DNA of 64,000 nt, taken from contig CM065325.1 in the NCBI GenBank assembly GCA_033032175.1, positions 6,972,930-7,036,929 of the forward strand, in the 5' to 3' direction. Below, one piece after another: positions 37,401 to 52,400 of the stretch (within the stretch, counting starts at the first letter, position 1; the number at the start of each line of letters is the position of its first letter). A program made the translations under genes and the position numbers. The notes below the pieces were generated by a model. The model was given only the letters and a program-made list of their open reading frames with translations, was not told where the DNA came from and searched no databases. The stretch is from Saturnia japonica. Taxonomy: Eukaryota; Arthropoda; Insecta; Lepidoptera; Saturniidae.

Positions 37401-40400
37401 GCTATAATGATATAAGTAGGAACATAAATGAACGTTGTCTTCGGACGAAAAAAATATTGTATGGAACGGATATTTCGTATCCTGAGCTACCATGAAATAT
37501 CATACAAACAAAAGATTTTTGAGAACGTAATCAAGTTTGCTTTTGTGTCTAATACCTAATCTTATATACTTATTGTGATATTAGTTTTGTTTATGACTAT
37601 TATCAGGGACATCAAAGTGTGAGTAAAATAGTTGATTGACCCTATTAATACAGAGTAAAATGAGATTAGCACATCTTTGAAAACATTTTTAATCTATGCT
37701 GAGAATCTCAATGGGTAGTTGTGTTGTTTTTACCAATACATCTAAGTTTTTACCGACGCATCAACATAAAATTTTTAGAGCAAATATTTTCTAAAACCCG
37801 CCACACATCTAGTAACAAGTGTACACAATTTTTTTTTCTAGTCCGACACTTATAGCCGATTTATTTAATTAGAATCGGGCACTCGGATTAAGCTTAGCAC
37901 TCAGCCACTGCGCCGGTTATACTGCCCTGGCTACACGTAAAACGTAAATAAACTCTTCAGAACTAATGATTGTACCATAATTATAACACATCTGTTTGGT
38001 GTGAAATATTCAATAGAAACATGGAACTATTTTTACATCTTTTTTTGTATGATTTTCTTCCGGCGTAATTTGCTTAACACGTTTAAACTAAGTGAACAAA
38101 AGTCATAACAAACACTTCTACGGTAGGTACTTATTTTTATCTGTCACACAAAGTCCCAAATCAAAGGCGTTTACAGTTGTACAAATAAAATTATTAGGTT
38201 AAAGGCCGATTTTTCAATAACCAAATAACTTCATTTGAGGAGTAATTTTTAAATTTTGGCTGGTTTTCTATACAATATCTGTCAAAACGTCAAAATTATT
38301 CCTCAAATAGTTATCTGGCGATTGAATAATCGGCCCTAAGTTATACAAACTTATTTAACCTATTAGGTGTATCTATTAAAACTAATGACAGACTGAAGTT
38401 TCGGTTTCGGACAGTTTCAGTAGAAAAATCTAGTTTCGGCCGCAGTTTCGTCTACGGCTAAAATTCAGCCGAAATTTCGGTCACGCGCTAAAACTCAGTA
38501 GGTACCAATTCGTGAATTGTCGCGCGTTCTTGACTCGTGTGCATCTTTACTCTCTCGTCGTAATCTATGAATAAAGAAAACACAATTCAAATTTAAAATA
38601 CTCCATATGCAGTCTGTACTAAACTATATCTTGACTTTTGACAAAGTTTACTTACAACAGTATCTCTTTTTTACCACCTTAAGCAAATGAGCGCAAGATC
38701 TGTCTGATAGTAAGCGGCTACCGTAGCCTATGATGGAGGCATGTAATACCATAGGTATCACTAGCGCGTTGCCGACCTTAAACCCCTCTACCCAAAGAAG
38801 CTCTGGAAACCCTCCTCACCGCAGAAGCACAAGTTTATTTGGCTGCGATCTTTTGTTGGGTAGAGGGATTACACCAATCGGACTGCCTTAAGTAGAGAGA
38901 AATCTCCAAAGAAATTTCTCCCTCTCCCCTTCTCAAGGATGTTTAGAAACCTTACTCACCGCAGGTGCACAACACCAGGTTATTTGGCTACGGTAATAGC
39001 TTATAACCTGGATTAAGACCTAAGAGTAAGGTACTTTTTATCAAATAATCGGGAAGCAATGATGGCTCAGTTGTAGCGTCTACGGACACAGTGTACACAA
39101 ACGTGAGTTCGAAACCAAGCAGCGAGCCGGAGCTTTCATTGAAGGAAAATATGATGATGATTCCATAGTATTCCATTCCATCTACTCGATCGGTATACAG
39201 ACTTGTAATGGGTACTGTATAACAGGTGTTTATAAACTGATTTCTATTTTAGTTTTTATTTGTTGGGATTGTCTAAAATGTATATTAATTAATAAATTTG
39301 AATTGTCTGTAAGAAATTGTTACATTTAGCGTAGTCCGTGTAAAATTATTTTATTGTAATATTAATTTAAGCAATTGTAGACGAACTTTTATAAATAAAT
39401 AAATAAAAGCATGGTGGTAGGAAATGTTCTTATGATCGTCTGGCTAGCTACCACCCTCAAGATCAAACACTGTCGCCAAGCACCTAATAGGTGTACCAGC
39501 AAGTCCGGCGACAAGAGCCATTCCTTCCACCAGGCTTAGCGTATTACCATTTTGAGCTACATCGTCACATTAAATACTGGCCAAACGCTAAAAACTTATA
39601 TAAAAGAATATAAACCTAAAAGTCTTCCTAATTCCAGATTGGTGCTGATGGTGCGAACTCAGCTGTACGTCGCGCCATGGGTGTGCAGTATTTATCGTGG
39701 AATTACGATCAGATGGGAGTGGTGGCCACTTTAGAATTAGCCGAGGTGAAAACAATACAACACTTGGGAGCATTGCCAAACGTGTACATTGTACACTGTT
39801 TGGCGCATAAAGTACTAACATTAATTTGATATTATGTTTATGAGAGACGGACTGTGAGGGTTTGGTACTATATTATATAGTAGGTGCTATAGGTATACTA
39901 TGCTGTGGTAAAATGAGTATAGGTGCCATAAGTGTTTACCATTTTAGCTTAAATTTTAGTGATGATAAATGTTTAATAAATCAGTTGTTTGTTTGTTCAT
40001 AAAAATTTAGTTCTTCAGTCGATTTCCCTAAACAGACACTCTTGTGTGCAAATAGCGTTCGAATCATATCGAATTTCCGAATGATTAGAAAATTTTGAAT
40101 TATTCGTGAAGTGTAAATCAAATACTAGTTCAAAAAAACTACGAATAATATAATTTGAGTCAGTTCGAATAATTCGTATAGATATTTGTGAATTCGTAAG
40201 TTCCAATAAAATTATTCGTACACACCTAGTCTGTAAAATTATAAAATTGATTCGAAGCAAAAAAAAATCATATTGAATTGATTAATATTAAAATATAAAT
40301 AATTATTTTTACTATTTAAAGGAAACTGAAAACACAACTGCTTGGCAACGGTGGTTACCATCCGGCCCCATTGCCCTATTGCCGCTAGACTCAACTCACA

Positions 40401-43400
40401 GCTCTCTAGTATGGTCCAACTGGAATGACAATGCGAAACGTCTTTTAGAACTGTCCGAGGAACAGTTTGTTGATGCGCTTAATGATGCTTTAGTAAGTAT
40501 AATCTTCAGTTATGTTAGTCTAATGTAAGATTGAAATAAACTTCCCATGATATATCAATTAAGTTTTATTAAAGCAACTTGAAAGTCATTTGCCTTGATA
40601 TACTTTTTTTATTGATATGTGACTATAACGACTGTTATAGCCACAGGGCCCTGGAGCCTCACATGGTTTTTATAGCTTCACTGTGGCTTGGAGACGAGCG
40701 CTTAAGGCATTCAGCCGCGAAAGCGTGGCTACATGCTCAACGGTGCCTTAGGATTCATTTACTTGTACACAATTATCAAATGTGATCAAAATTACTGAAT
40801 ATGAAGTTGAAAAATAAATAACTGATCAAGTGGCAACAAAACACTCTAAGTAGGTAGTAAGTATATAAGTATATTATTATTATATATAGTATATTAAGTT
40901 AATTTTCTTTAAAATTAATTTTGGTCTAATAATAACTTGACTCCAAAGGAATTACCTTGATTTTGTTTGTTCCTTGTTATGTTGGAATACACAATTTGCG
41001 ACTTATTCGAGATTTCGAAATTAACTTACCCCATTAAATCGATCGGATAAAGGAGCTTGGAACTTGGAATACTTAATCAATTGGATATTTTTTATCTATT
41101 CGACTCCCATCATTAAAATTATTGATCGTTGAAAATTAAGTAAGTAGGCTATATCAAATATAAGAAACTAGCTGACCGGGCAATTAATTACACAATATAT
41201 GAATATAAAACAATCTAACAGCTGTCATTTTAGTTAAACAGATGGCGCTTTCTACTGATAGTTGAATATCGGAGAACATAAGCTTTATGCGCTTCACACA
41301 CGGTGATGATGCTATAATAGTTTTTGTTATGATATCATAAACTAAAAATCATAGCATCTTAAGGTATCACAAACGGCTAAGACCCGTTATTATATGAAAT
41401 CATGACAGACTCTTGAAAATTTGCTTGAGTAGGATATATTTTTTATCCGAATTCTATTTACAGGATCATTAAGTATGAGTAACACGACTATAAAATTATG
41501 AATGATGTAAATATTGTGAATCATTAATTTTGATTAGCAATTAGGGAAAATATAACATTCCATCACGCCGTATTCTATAAAGGGTTAGGCAGAGGTGCAC
41601 TAATGTACACCCATAGTTTGCCGAGTATGTTTTTAGGTCCCATGTAATAGGGGGTGAGCCTATTGCCATTAATCGGGTACAAAGCCAAACTTCGTGCTGC
41701 CATTGACAAATTCATAGAAAACCCCAATAATACTTTGCTCGACCTGGGAATCGAACCCAGGACCTCGAGCATAGCAGTCGCGCTTACGACCACTAGGCTA
41801 ATGAGGCAGTCAAAATATGGCATTGCCAAAAAAAAACACTTTGACAAATAATATACAGATATTATAGAATCATAAACTACACGAAAAGGTTTTTATTTGT
41901 GTTGCAAAGTTCAGTGAGTGCTGTATTGTTTTTCAGTGGAAGCAATACCCTCGCAGCAACAGTGTGGACGCTTGCTTGTCATGGTTCAGCTCATGTCTGC
42001 GGCGTGCGGGTTTACCGGACGGAGCTGCCAGGCAGCTCCCTCCTTCAGTGAAGGCGATAGTGCCGTCCTCCCGGGCCGCCTTCCCGCTCGGTTTTGGACA
42101 TAGCACTAGATACGTTGCACCTGGTGTGGCACTTGTCGGGTGAATATTATATTCTACATGTCATAATTTCTTTTTAAGTCTTTAAAGGAGTATTATTATT
42201 CCAAAAGGTGAATATGCAGGCTTATGGCGTCCTGTATCAATGCGGTACCAATTAGGTCTATTCTAGTCTAATCTACTCTACTATAGGTCACCTAGACCTA
42301 TAGCCATGGGTGTAGCCAGGTGCAGTCAGGGTAGCGCAAGCAAGATGTTCCATGAATTCTCGAATCCCTGAAATCTTTTGGTGAAGGAAAACATCGTGAT
42401 GAAACCGTAACACGCTGGTGGGGTATTTTCTAATGCCCGCCTGGCTAGCTGCTATCATCAAATATAAAATCTGTCGCTAAACACCTATAGCTGTGTTCTG
42501 GCAGCTGCACTTGAGAGCCAGTTTTCCCACTAATCTTAGTGTGTCACCTTCTTTGGCATCATCGTCAGCTAACATCAGGTGAGATTGTGGTCATGACTCT
42601 AAATTCGAAAACGACAAAAAAAATATCACGCAAGCGGAGCTGCGGCCACAGCTAGTACATTAATAAGCGAAGTTGTTAATTTCGTTTTATATAAAATAAG
42701 GTATAATATAGAAACAGCAATGCTTTCGTGCTATTCATAACATAATTGTAAGTTATGAGAACATGATTGCACAAAATTTTGGCGTTATTCCAGTAAATGC
42801 TAACAGCGTAGCTGAATATTATTTACAATTACACCACACTTAGTACAATGATAAGCTTCACTTCTAACGTAACATCATACGTTCCACTGATAGTTATTAT
42901 TGAGCTTACAGGAATCGCAACCACGCACGTACCAGATTAGAATGCATTATAATGCCGTCACCTACTTGAATGAATATCTAAAAAAAAATGGGAAAACATG
43001 ATGTACTGTAGTGAGTTTTTATTTTATTTCGTAGAGTAAATAGAGTAAATGTATTGCTAGTCATTGGGAGTTTAAAAATATTTATGTCAACCAACTGAAA
43101 GTAAGTGTAAAACTGTACGAGAAATTATTATTATTGTTACATTTTTCTGAATAGACGTCGAACGCTACGAAAGTGAAAGGCGACTATGGTAAAAAAGTTG
43201 CGATTTTCATAGGCCAGTCATAGCAATCTTTTTTTTGTATGCCATATGTACATTTTGTACTATCATGAATTATATAATGATAAGAGTACCTAAATTTGGA
43301 AAATACCAAAGTGCGCGCCTCTTACCACTCATTTGATTTTTAAGAAAAAAAAAATTTAGATAAGAAAAATATAGTGCAAGCGCACTACTGAAAAAATTAC

Positions 43401-46400
43401 AGACCACAACTTAATTTTTTTAATAAAAAATCCATTTTATTAATAAAGTAAGGGTAAATAGGTAACTAGTTAATGTTACTCTGAAGATAGTACCATTCGT
43501 CTCGGTCTCGATACGTCCATTTTTTCGGGAGTTATTTTTTCGTGAGTTGTTTCAGTTTTTTTTAAATAGCATAATATAATTGTTTTTTACGGAATATGAG
43601 ATAGATTACTGTTTTCTTGAAATGTATATATCGACTCATATTATCGTATAAGTTGCCAATTGGTTGTGATAGAGGCAGTTTATAAGTAAAAAATTGCTTT
43701 AACGTGTCGAAAGTAAAGCACAACCTTTACAGCTTCGCGGTATGACGCGCGCAATTATCGAATATGTGGAATAATACAAAATATTTCAATTAGTATAACT
43801 CAATTCAGTATCTATATAAAATCTTACAATTAAAATAATTCAAACATAAACTAATCGATAACACAACACTACAAAAATGAACTTGCCAACATTATTTTCA
43901 AGTTTGACATTAGTGATACTCAATTGACTCTACGTGATTTAAAAAAAACCGAATATAATCTTGTTGGGATATGTCCAAAAGATTTAATAATTATAGAGTT
44001 TGGGACGGGAAAAAATCTTTTGAATAGGTACCTACCCCTAATTTATTTTGCATTTTCGTTATTTGCCTAACGAGAACATCGAGATTTTTTATACTTTATA
44101 AATTCAACATTTGTTCACAATTTCACATAATGTTATGGACAATTTACCATAAGATGGTAACACTGTAAGCTTAGACAGGGACTAAAGTGCAACTACTGGA
44201 ACACACCTACTGATGCCAGACGAGGGAGTGTAAATTTCACACTGCGGAAATAAATAGTTTTTAATTTTATCATAGCTGTTTTGGGCACTGCTTAATCCAA
44301 TGAATGTTACAGAGATGCAGCACATCGGGTTCATCCATTGGCCGGACAAGGCGTAAACCTTGGTTTCGGTGATGTGAAAGAATTAGTTAATTTGTTATCA
44401 GATGCTATATACACTGGTTTAGATATTGGTAAGTGTGAGCACGTTTTTAAAATCAGTCTTTGATTTCTTATATTTTTGAAAAGTTGTCCGGTTACCTATT
44501 TCACTCGGTTTCTCGAACATTTAATAAACGGAGTTGGCACTCCCTATCTTTACACTTCATAATGTTTAACTATATAATAGGATAGATTATTCAAATTGTT
44601 TCAATTTTTTTCATAAAAATCTGCGTTCTCCCGCTGCGCCCATTCAAATATCTCACTCGCAGATCGTAACAATCTCAGTACCCTAACATTGGATATCTGT
44701 TAATCTCAGAGATCACATTAGTTATCTTCGTAACTTTCAGAAGACTTGGCCCACTGAATAGAGCATGACGCTTTTTCAAACCCGGACAACTAGTCTTTAT
44801 AAGGCTCATCAAGTTCTACCGTGCATGGAATATTGTTCGCATTCCTTATATTAAAAAAAAATCTGGGGTGGTTTTGCCTAATACCTTCTCGTTGCCATGG
44901 CCTGGTTACAGCAAACAGCTTTGTGAATGATACACACGTTACTAAGAATTTAGAACCGCTTTAGCTGCGAAGAGACATTGCCTCGCTAAGCGTTCTTTAT
45001 CCTCTGTATCATGGTTAACGTTCAAAAGCGTTGTTTAAACTTCCAACAAAGAAAATATTTTTTCAACACACTTGCTCATAAAGTGGCTCTAATATCACCG
45101 CAATTAGGCATATAATGACACCTGTAATCAAACTGTGACTTTTTCATTGCTATTATTCACAAGTGAGTTATAGAGTTTTTTTTTTATTTTATTGGTCGAG
45201 TTGCTTTGTTCTTAAAAAAGTTTCGATACAAAAAAGATAATGATCAATAGAACAAATAAATTAATGTACCTATTGCTTGCTCATTTCATACAACTTCGTA
45301 TTTAAATAGATGATTTCAACTTGTACGTGTTTAATAAATAAAACTTTCACTCAAATATAACTTTTGTTTTCTATGTAATAAAGAAAACTTTAAATTCCCC
45401 ATTTTATACGTGGCTAAAACGCTATCTGCGGAAAGCCAAAAAAAAAGAAACCTTATTCCTTTAGTCTATGGCCGATCGCCATTGTTAGATGCGCGCGCAA
45501 ACTGATTAATTTTTCCCGCCATAGCGAAAAAAATTCACAACTCGTCACTGTTGAAATTTTAGTTATTTATTAATTAAAATGTCTACAAGTACTAGTTATG
45601 AAGAAAATGATTTATGTTGTACACCGCCCGATATAAGATGTGAAGCCCTTAACGTTATGCAAAGTTTACTACCTGAAAACTCCAAGGAAAAATGATTTTT
45701 TATTATTATTTTCTTCATAAGTGTGTTGAAAAATGTCGTATGATACACGTGTGTATTGGTGATTACCGTCCTCGGCTCTCTTAAGACCCTCACCTAACAG
45801 CTCGGGTCTCAATGGCGCCTCAGCGGTAATCACCAACATTACACACTTGTACTATAATGTACTATTACAAGACAGTAATAAAAAAAAATTATAGCCGAAG
45901 CGAGGATGATATTCGTTTCAATATTAACATCGCAAGACAATAAAATCGATATAGAGAAAGTCAGTTATAATATTGTTATCCATTCATTTTCATCTCTGTA
46001 GTAATTAAGCTAGGATTGTGATGCATTATTGAAAATACATAGTAATTCGCATATTTCAGTACACCCGAACTGGATGGAGAAGTATGAAAGCGATCGACAA
46101 AAACATAATGTTCCAACACAATTAGGGATTGATGCTCTTTATCGATTGTACAGCGTCGATCTTCCACCAGTTGTTCTTGTCAGAAGCCTCGGAGTACAGT
46201 TCACCAATGCCCTGCAACCCCTTAAGGTAAATAGAGTTTTATAGAATCTTATCTAAATTAATTTATTAAACAACAATTTTTTTCTAATAACTTACTGACG
46301 ACAACTAATATACCTAATTTTATTTCGAAATCCAAGCGCATACCGTATTCAAGTATAAGCTGGCGCGTGGCAAGAAAACGAACTAATTAGATAGTTCTTT

Positions 46401-49400
46401 GTTGTTTCGTACGCGTCAGTACTTAGTAATCTTTACTTGTATCTTGAAATAATCATTTCAAATATACCAATAGTTGTGAGTAATAGTTAGGGCCGTTAAA
46501 CGTTTTTGTGAGCATGAAAAGGTATTAAATTATATTATTAAAATTAACTTGTAACACAAAAACGTATGAGGCGCCGCCATTGGAACGCCAACTTATTCTT
46601 GACGCACAGTAATACGATATCGAAATAATACATTTTTAAATAAAACTTCTGCTTAAATATGAATAGTCAATTTCGTGTCTATGGCGCCACCTCCACGAAC
46701 GAGTGTATTACCGCGAGTCCGTCTTGCTATCGACGGGTCATCCCCACGAGACGCTTATTCTTCAGCCTTCGTGTCGTGCCGCGTGTCCGCAACAACTCGT
46801 TGCACAGTTGTCTTGTTGAAAAGAACTTAGTTCGGCGACAGGCAAGAGCGAAATTAGAAGTGTTAATAGTTCTTGCTTATTATGGGTGTAGTACGTTAGT
46901 TAGTCAAACAGTACCCGTGTTAGGAATGAAAACGCAAGTTATTAACATTTTTTAACCTTTTATTTTTCAACATAATCTCCGTTTAGGTGGATACACTTCT
47001 CCAAACGTTTCTGCAGTTTCTTTAGACTCTCTAATAATAATATTTCTAAACTGTTCAAAGTACTCTTCAGTCTCTGCGATAACTTCCTTATTCGAGCCAA
47101 ATTTCTTTCCCCCGAGCCATGATTTCATATCTGAAAATAGAAAGGAGTCGCAGGGATCCAAGTCAAGCGAGTACGGTGGGTACGGCAGCAATTCGTAGCT
47201 CAGTTCATGCAATTTGGCTACGTCAATTCCGGATCAATGTGCTGGTGCGTGGTATCGTGGTGAAACAGCATTTTCTTCTTAGCAAAATGGGGCTGTATTC
47301 CGTATCGAATTGATCCAATAATTCACTGTAATATTGCCCAATGATAAAAGTCTATTGGGATTACTCCCTTCGAATCCCAAAAAATCATATAGCCATGAAC
47401 TTTCCAGCCAATGGGGCACTCTTCGCCTTCTTTGGAACAGATTCACTCCGAAAAATCCATTGTTTTGACATTTGTTTGGTCTCTGGTGTGCAATAATGTA
47501 TCCAGGTTTCATCAACAGTAACTACTCGGCGCAAAAACTGCGAATTTCGATTAAAGAGGTCCAAACACTGCTTCAACATTGACAGACTTATCCGCTTGTT
47601 GTTCCCCGTTAGCAAACGCGGCATCCATCGCGCATATATCTTTCAGACATTTAAACTATCGTGTAAAATATTGATTGCTGATCCGTACGACACGCTTAGG
47701 GCCTCTGCTATCTCACGTACTTTAATTCGGCTATCAGCGAGAATAATATCCTGGACCTTTTCAACAATTTCCTCAGAAACCACGCTTGTCAGGCGGCCTA
47801 GCCGCTCCTCATCCAAAAACAGATGTACGACCACGATTAAATTTGTTAAACCAATATCTGACGGTTGGCATAGATGACGAAGAATCCCCATAGACGGCAT
47901 CCAACTTAATTTTATTTCTCCGCATGTTTTTCTGCCTAAAAATAAAAAGCGAATTACGGGTCGATAACTACACTTTTCCATTTTATCAACAAATAAGTAC
48001 TCAGCAACGCCACCTGTCTTCAAAAAATGGTAATTTTTGATTAACCGAGTATTGTGGGTGCTTGTGGCTAGTATACTAATGAATATGCATGCAATTGTTA
48101 TTAATAAAAGAAAAAATATTTTTTTACAATCAACACGCTTGATTTGTCAGATAGGCAACTTAGGTATGGCTGGCTGGAGTGACCTGTGACACGCACTGGG
48201 TGTGTATTATTAGGGTAAGAGCTCGTCACGTTTTGCAGTGAGTGCGCTACGAGTACATCTTGTCTCAAAGCGAGCGAGTCCTTGGCGTTTTGTTCGTTAA
48301 TGTCGTGTTGCCATGTAGAGACACGTATATAGAATTGTTATATAATAGAATGACGTGGCAGGATGATAATATCGCCGCGATGAACTCGCTCGTGGATGTG
48401 GACCTATAAATAAATTTACGTTAGTCTAATTGGCTTATTAAGAATTAACAAAAATAATTATTAACTTTAGATGGCGTTAAAAGGTAAATTTTACGGATAG
48501 TAAGATCAAATATTTACAGTATTTACATGTAGTACGAAGAATGAGCGGATAGGTGGCGTTGTTTATTTTTCTTCCCCTACGTCTCCCGTAGCGCATATAA
48601 GGGTTCTTATTTACTAGCTATCTTTACATACTCATTCGTCGTTACATTTTATTTCTTTCTATTCTTATTTGTCATATTACATTTCAGGTAATTCTTAGCT
48701 TATTCTATGTTTTAAAGTTGGTTATAAGTCAGAATCATAACTATATTTAGTCTTTCCTAACAGGTGGCGTTGGTTACATCGCTACAAGTTTAAAGCATAA
48801 AGCCGTGTCTTTTATGTATCTGAGTAATGAATGTGCACTGAACTGTCCAAACTATCGGACGGTAACCTTGGGCTGCCTTTATAATTGGCGCGTGGGTGTT
48901 TTTTGTCAGCGAAAACGTCTGCGGTCGGTGTTGCCAGCCTAACTTTTAGAAAAGCGGTAGATGAAGTGCTTAATTTTGGTAGAAATTAATAAAGTAAAAA
49001 ATAAGGCGAAACAAGTCAAATTTTGCATTAAATATGCCAAAACGCCAACACTGATGCGCTCGGACAAGTCCGTAAGCCGCGTCCGAAGCGACTGTGCACA
49101 CTTATCAGTCGCAGCTTACGGATCACTTTCAGCAATATATCAATATTTTCGCAATAATAACACTTAGCTTAAAAAACTACCGAGAGTAAAGTGCAATGAG
49201 TATAATAACTATTACAGTGACATTTCGATATGGCGGTGAAATCGCCTGAAAATGTACAATCGATTTAATTCTTCAACCGCGTCATTAAATGATGCACATC
49301 AAATACTTTATAGGTTAAGGCATATGGCAGAAGTAGCTTATTCTACGGGCTCAAAGCACAGTGGTTCAGGAATCGAGGATGTGAAAAAAAAAATCATTTG

Positions 49401-52400
49401 TAATAGTTTAATTTTACTAATAGGTATAGACATGGTAGCGTGTTATGAATGGATACCATTGAATGCCTGAATGCATTGAATGAAATTCCGGAGAAAATTA
49501 ATATTCTGTTTTGTTTTGTATGAAGGAAAACACGTAATTTGGATTTTCTCGCGACTGTTTCCAACTGCTTGCCAATTATATTCATTATTAAGATTCTTAC
49601 AGTAGAGGTCCCCACTGACTAACAGTTGGCCGGCAGTCTTTCGTCTAATCAGTCGGCCTTCTGTCCTATGTCAGTATAGTCCACTCATTCAGCGATTCTT
49701 GCCTGCCGGCAACGGTCGACTGTCGGTTCTATAAACTGTCCATGTCCACGCACTTACAGGCGGCTGCCGGAAGGTGATAGTCAGCAGTTCAACACTGCAT
49801 CAGATCGTCACTTCACACAGTGCACCGGTAACTACAAGTGTGTTGGATTTGGTGTTAAGGATACGCACTGTCCGGCCGATACGTCGACTGAGCTCGAGGC
49901 CACACACTCGCAGTTCGCTTAAGCCGTCAGTCCAAAACCTTAAAAGAAATTGTGTGTAAAATTGTATTATGATTAACTGACAGGCTAATATCTGCCGGCA
50001 AATTATTAGTCAGTGGGGCCCTTAATCCGACATATACAACACTCACCTATCAATGCCGATTCATTCACAGCATCTTGATTTTCAAAAAATTCGGGTGTTT
50101 TTAAGTCTGTAAGAAATGTTGTCAAAAAAGATACAAATTTTTGGATACAAACTTGTCTGGGGTTACAATATAATCATCAATATTTCATTAGCCATACATT
50201 ATTATTACATAACCGAAGTACCATATTTTCACTTGAAGTTGATTATTTAAGGCAAGTCCCACAGTCATCTTATACGAGAGTTAGGTATAGATAGACCCTT
50301 TTTACGTCAGTCATAAAACACTTTTATTACGTAAAATATAAAATAAAATACATTTTATTTAAAATAAAAAAAATATTGATAAGGCGTTGCAACGTTTGCT
50401 CGACCCAATTCCATTAGAAGCATGAAAGCTTCTCGTGAGAAGCTGTTCAACTTCTACTCTTTTGGATTGGGCTTAGCTCGGAGAAAAATTTTTATGGGTT
50501 GAAATTTGGTGTTGAACTTGCAGCAGAGCATTTAGATGTAGACGCGACTTCATTGATGTAATTTGAAATAAATGACTGACGCTAGATTTACACGTTTCAA
50601 TATGTGTTTGAATAACTCCGGCCGTATAATATCCTTTCTTAGACAAATTATATTTTAACAAAATATGGGCAATACGATTGCATTTCATCCATCTTTTTCG
50701 CAAGTTACAGTTGCATGTTTGACAAAACTGCTTCAATGATTTCTGCTTAAACTCTTAAAAATTAACGATATTTAGAAATATGTATGTGGAATTACACATT
50801 GAGGCTCGCAAAACACTTATTTGTGTTATCAAACATAAATATGTACCTTATACTACATATTGGTAACAAAACTCTCCATTATGAAACGTTTGCAAATAAA
50901 TATGAACTCTCACAAGTGCAAGAAAAAACTAACTTGTGATTAATTATCTAGGGCTTTGAAGCCACTAGAGGCGTTGACAGCTTCAACGGGCTTGGGAGCG
51001 AGCGCGGAAAGCAATCAGTCTCGAACGCGAGGCAACAAGCTCAAAAGTACTAAAGTGACCGAACCTCGGTTTGGGATGTTGCTATACATGCAAAAATGTC
51101 TCAATCTGACTAATTCCCTATCCACAAAGTTCGATCTAACTATACATATTATATGTACATGTTTCTGCCTTCTGGGAGGATGGAAGAAACATGTTGTAGG
51201 TTATGCATTTAGTAATCTGTGAATTATTAACTATTGTCATTGTATTATTTTCTTTGTTATAACACGTGTTGGATTAGCTACTATAAGTATTTTCTTGGTA
51301 ATGATTTCTACCTCTTTATTTTTTTTCATGAGTACTGACAACAGTAATCTCAGTACTGGATTATCTCTTGTTATTATGGGTGTATTTTAATGACTTTCAA
51401 GAATTTGTGTTTATTGATAATTAACGACAGGATTAGGTTATTAAAAACTTAATTTGTTATTGTATACTTAGGTACTGTATTTCTTGGTAACTTATTATTA
51501 TTGATCTGACTGACGGCACACAAGTTAACATCCCAATTTTTCGAACGTCAAAATGCTGTAACGGGTAAGGCAGCAACGCTAGGTGCGTGTTGTATATGTC
51601 ATATGTTTCGCTGTAACCCATATAATTGACAAGCTTACAGTTGTAAACAGTCGCGAGAAAAATCTAATTATCAGGATTCCACCAAACAAAAAAAAAATGT
51701 GTGTGTGTACCAGACTACACAGGTAAGAAGTGAAACTTCTTTACGACATATCATTTTTCTACTATTTGCAACTTCACGAAAATGGGGTAGATAAGGCTTA
51801 AGCCTTAAGAAAAACAATTTTTTCCGTATTAAATTAAAGCTATTTTATTATTATAGACATGCATACAATTAATGAGTAATTTATTTTATCATTGGTCTTA
51901 TTATAATATCATTGCTATTGTTGTATTTTATCAATAATGATAGCATCATTATTACTATTGTTGTCATTATTAAATATTTTTGTAATTAATGGCTTGTGGT
52001 AGCAAAATATGAAATATATGTTTTACATTCTACGGATTCTAGTAGTCTTGTAAAAACTGCGTCAATTGTAGTACCAGATCTTGTTGTTGATGTTTGTGGA
52101 CTGTTTTGTAGACATAAATTTAAATTGTCTCTTAAAAATTCAACTAGCTTCAAAGATTTATCTAATGCGAAATTTACATTAAAATCTCCACTTAAAATCA
52201 TAGGTATTTTATCATTACTGTTACGGAGTAAGGCGGCACCTCCTTTGGTGTATGGTAATAATGAATGGTGAAGAAAATCAATAATATAATCTAACTTCTG
52301 ATTAGGAGATATATATAATGCAACTATTAAAAAAAAAAATCCATCTTCCATTTGGCATTGAGCCATACATAAATCACCAACTGCTGATGCGAGTGACCCA

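Noticed and set aside
46659..46955. 98-codon plus ORF
   Set aside because: No recognisable motif or splice context; it lies in a GC-rich intronic patch next to a mariner relic.
50473..50736. 87-codon minus ORF with several cysteines
   Set aside because: CxxC-like spacing occurs once but the rest does not resemble a zinc-binding domain; no supporting context in COQ6 intron 8.
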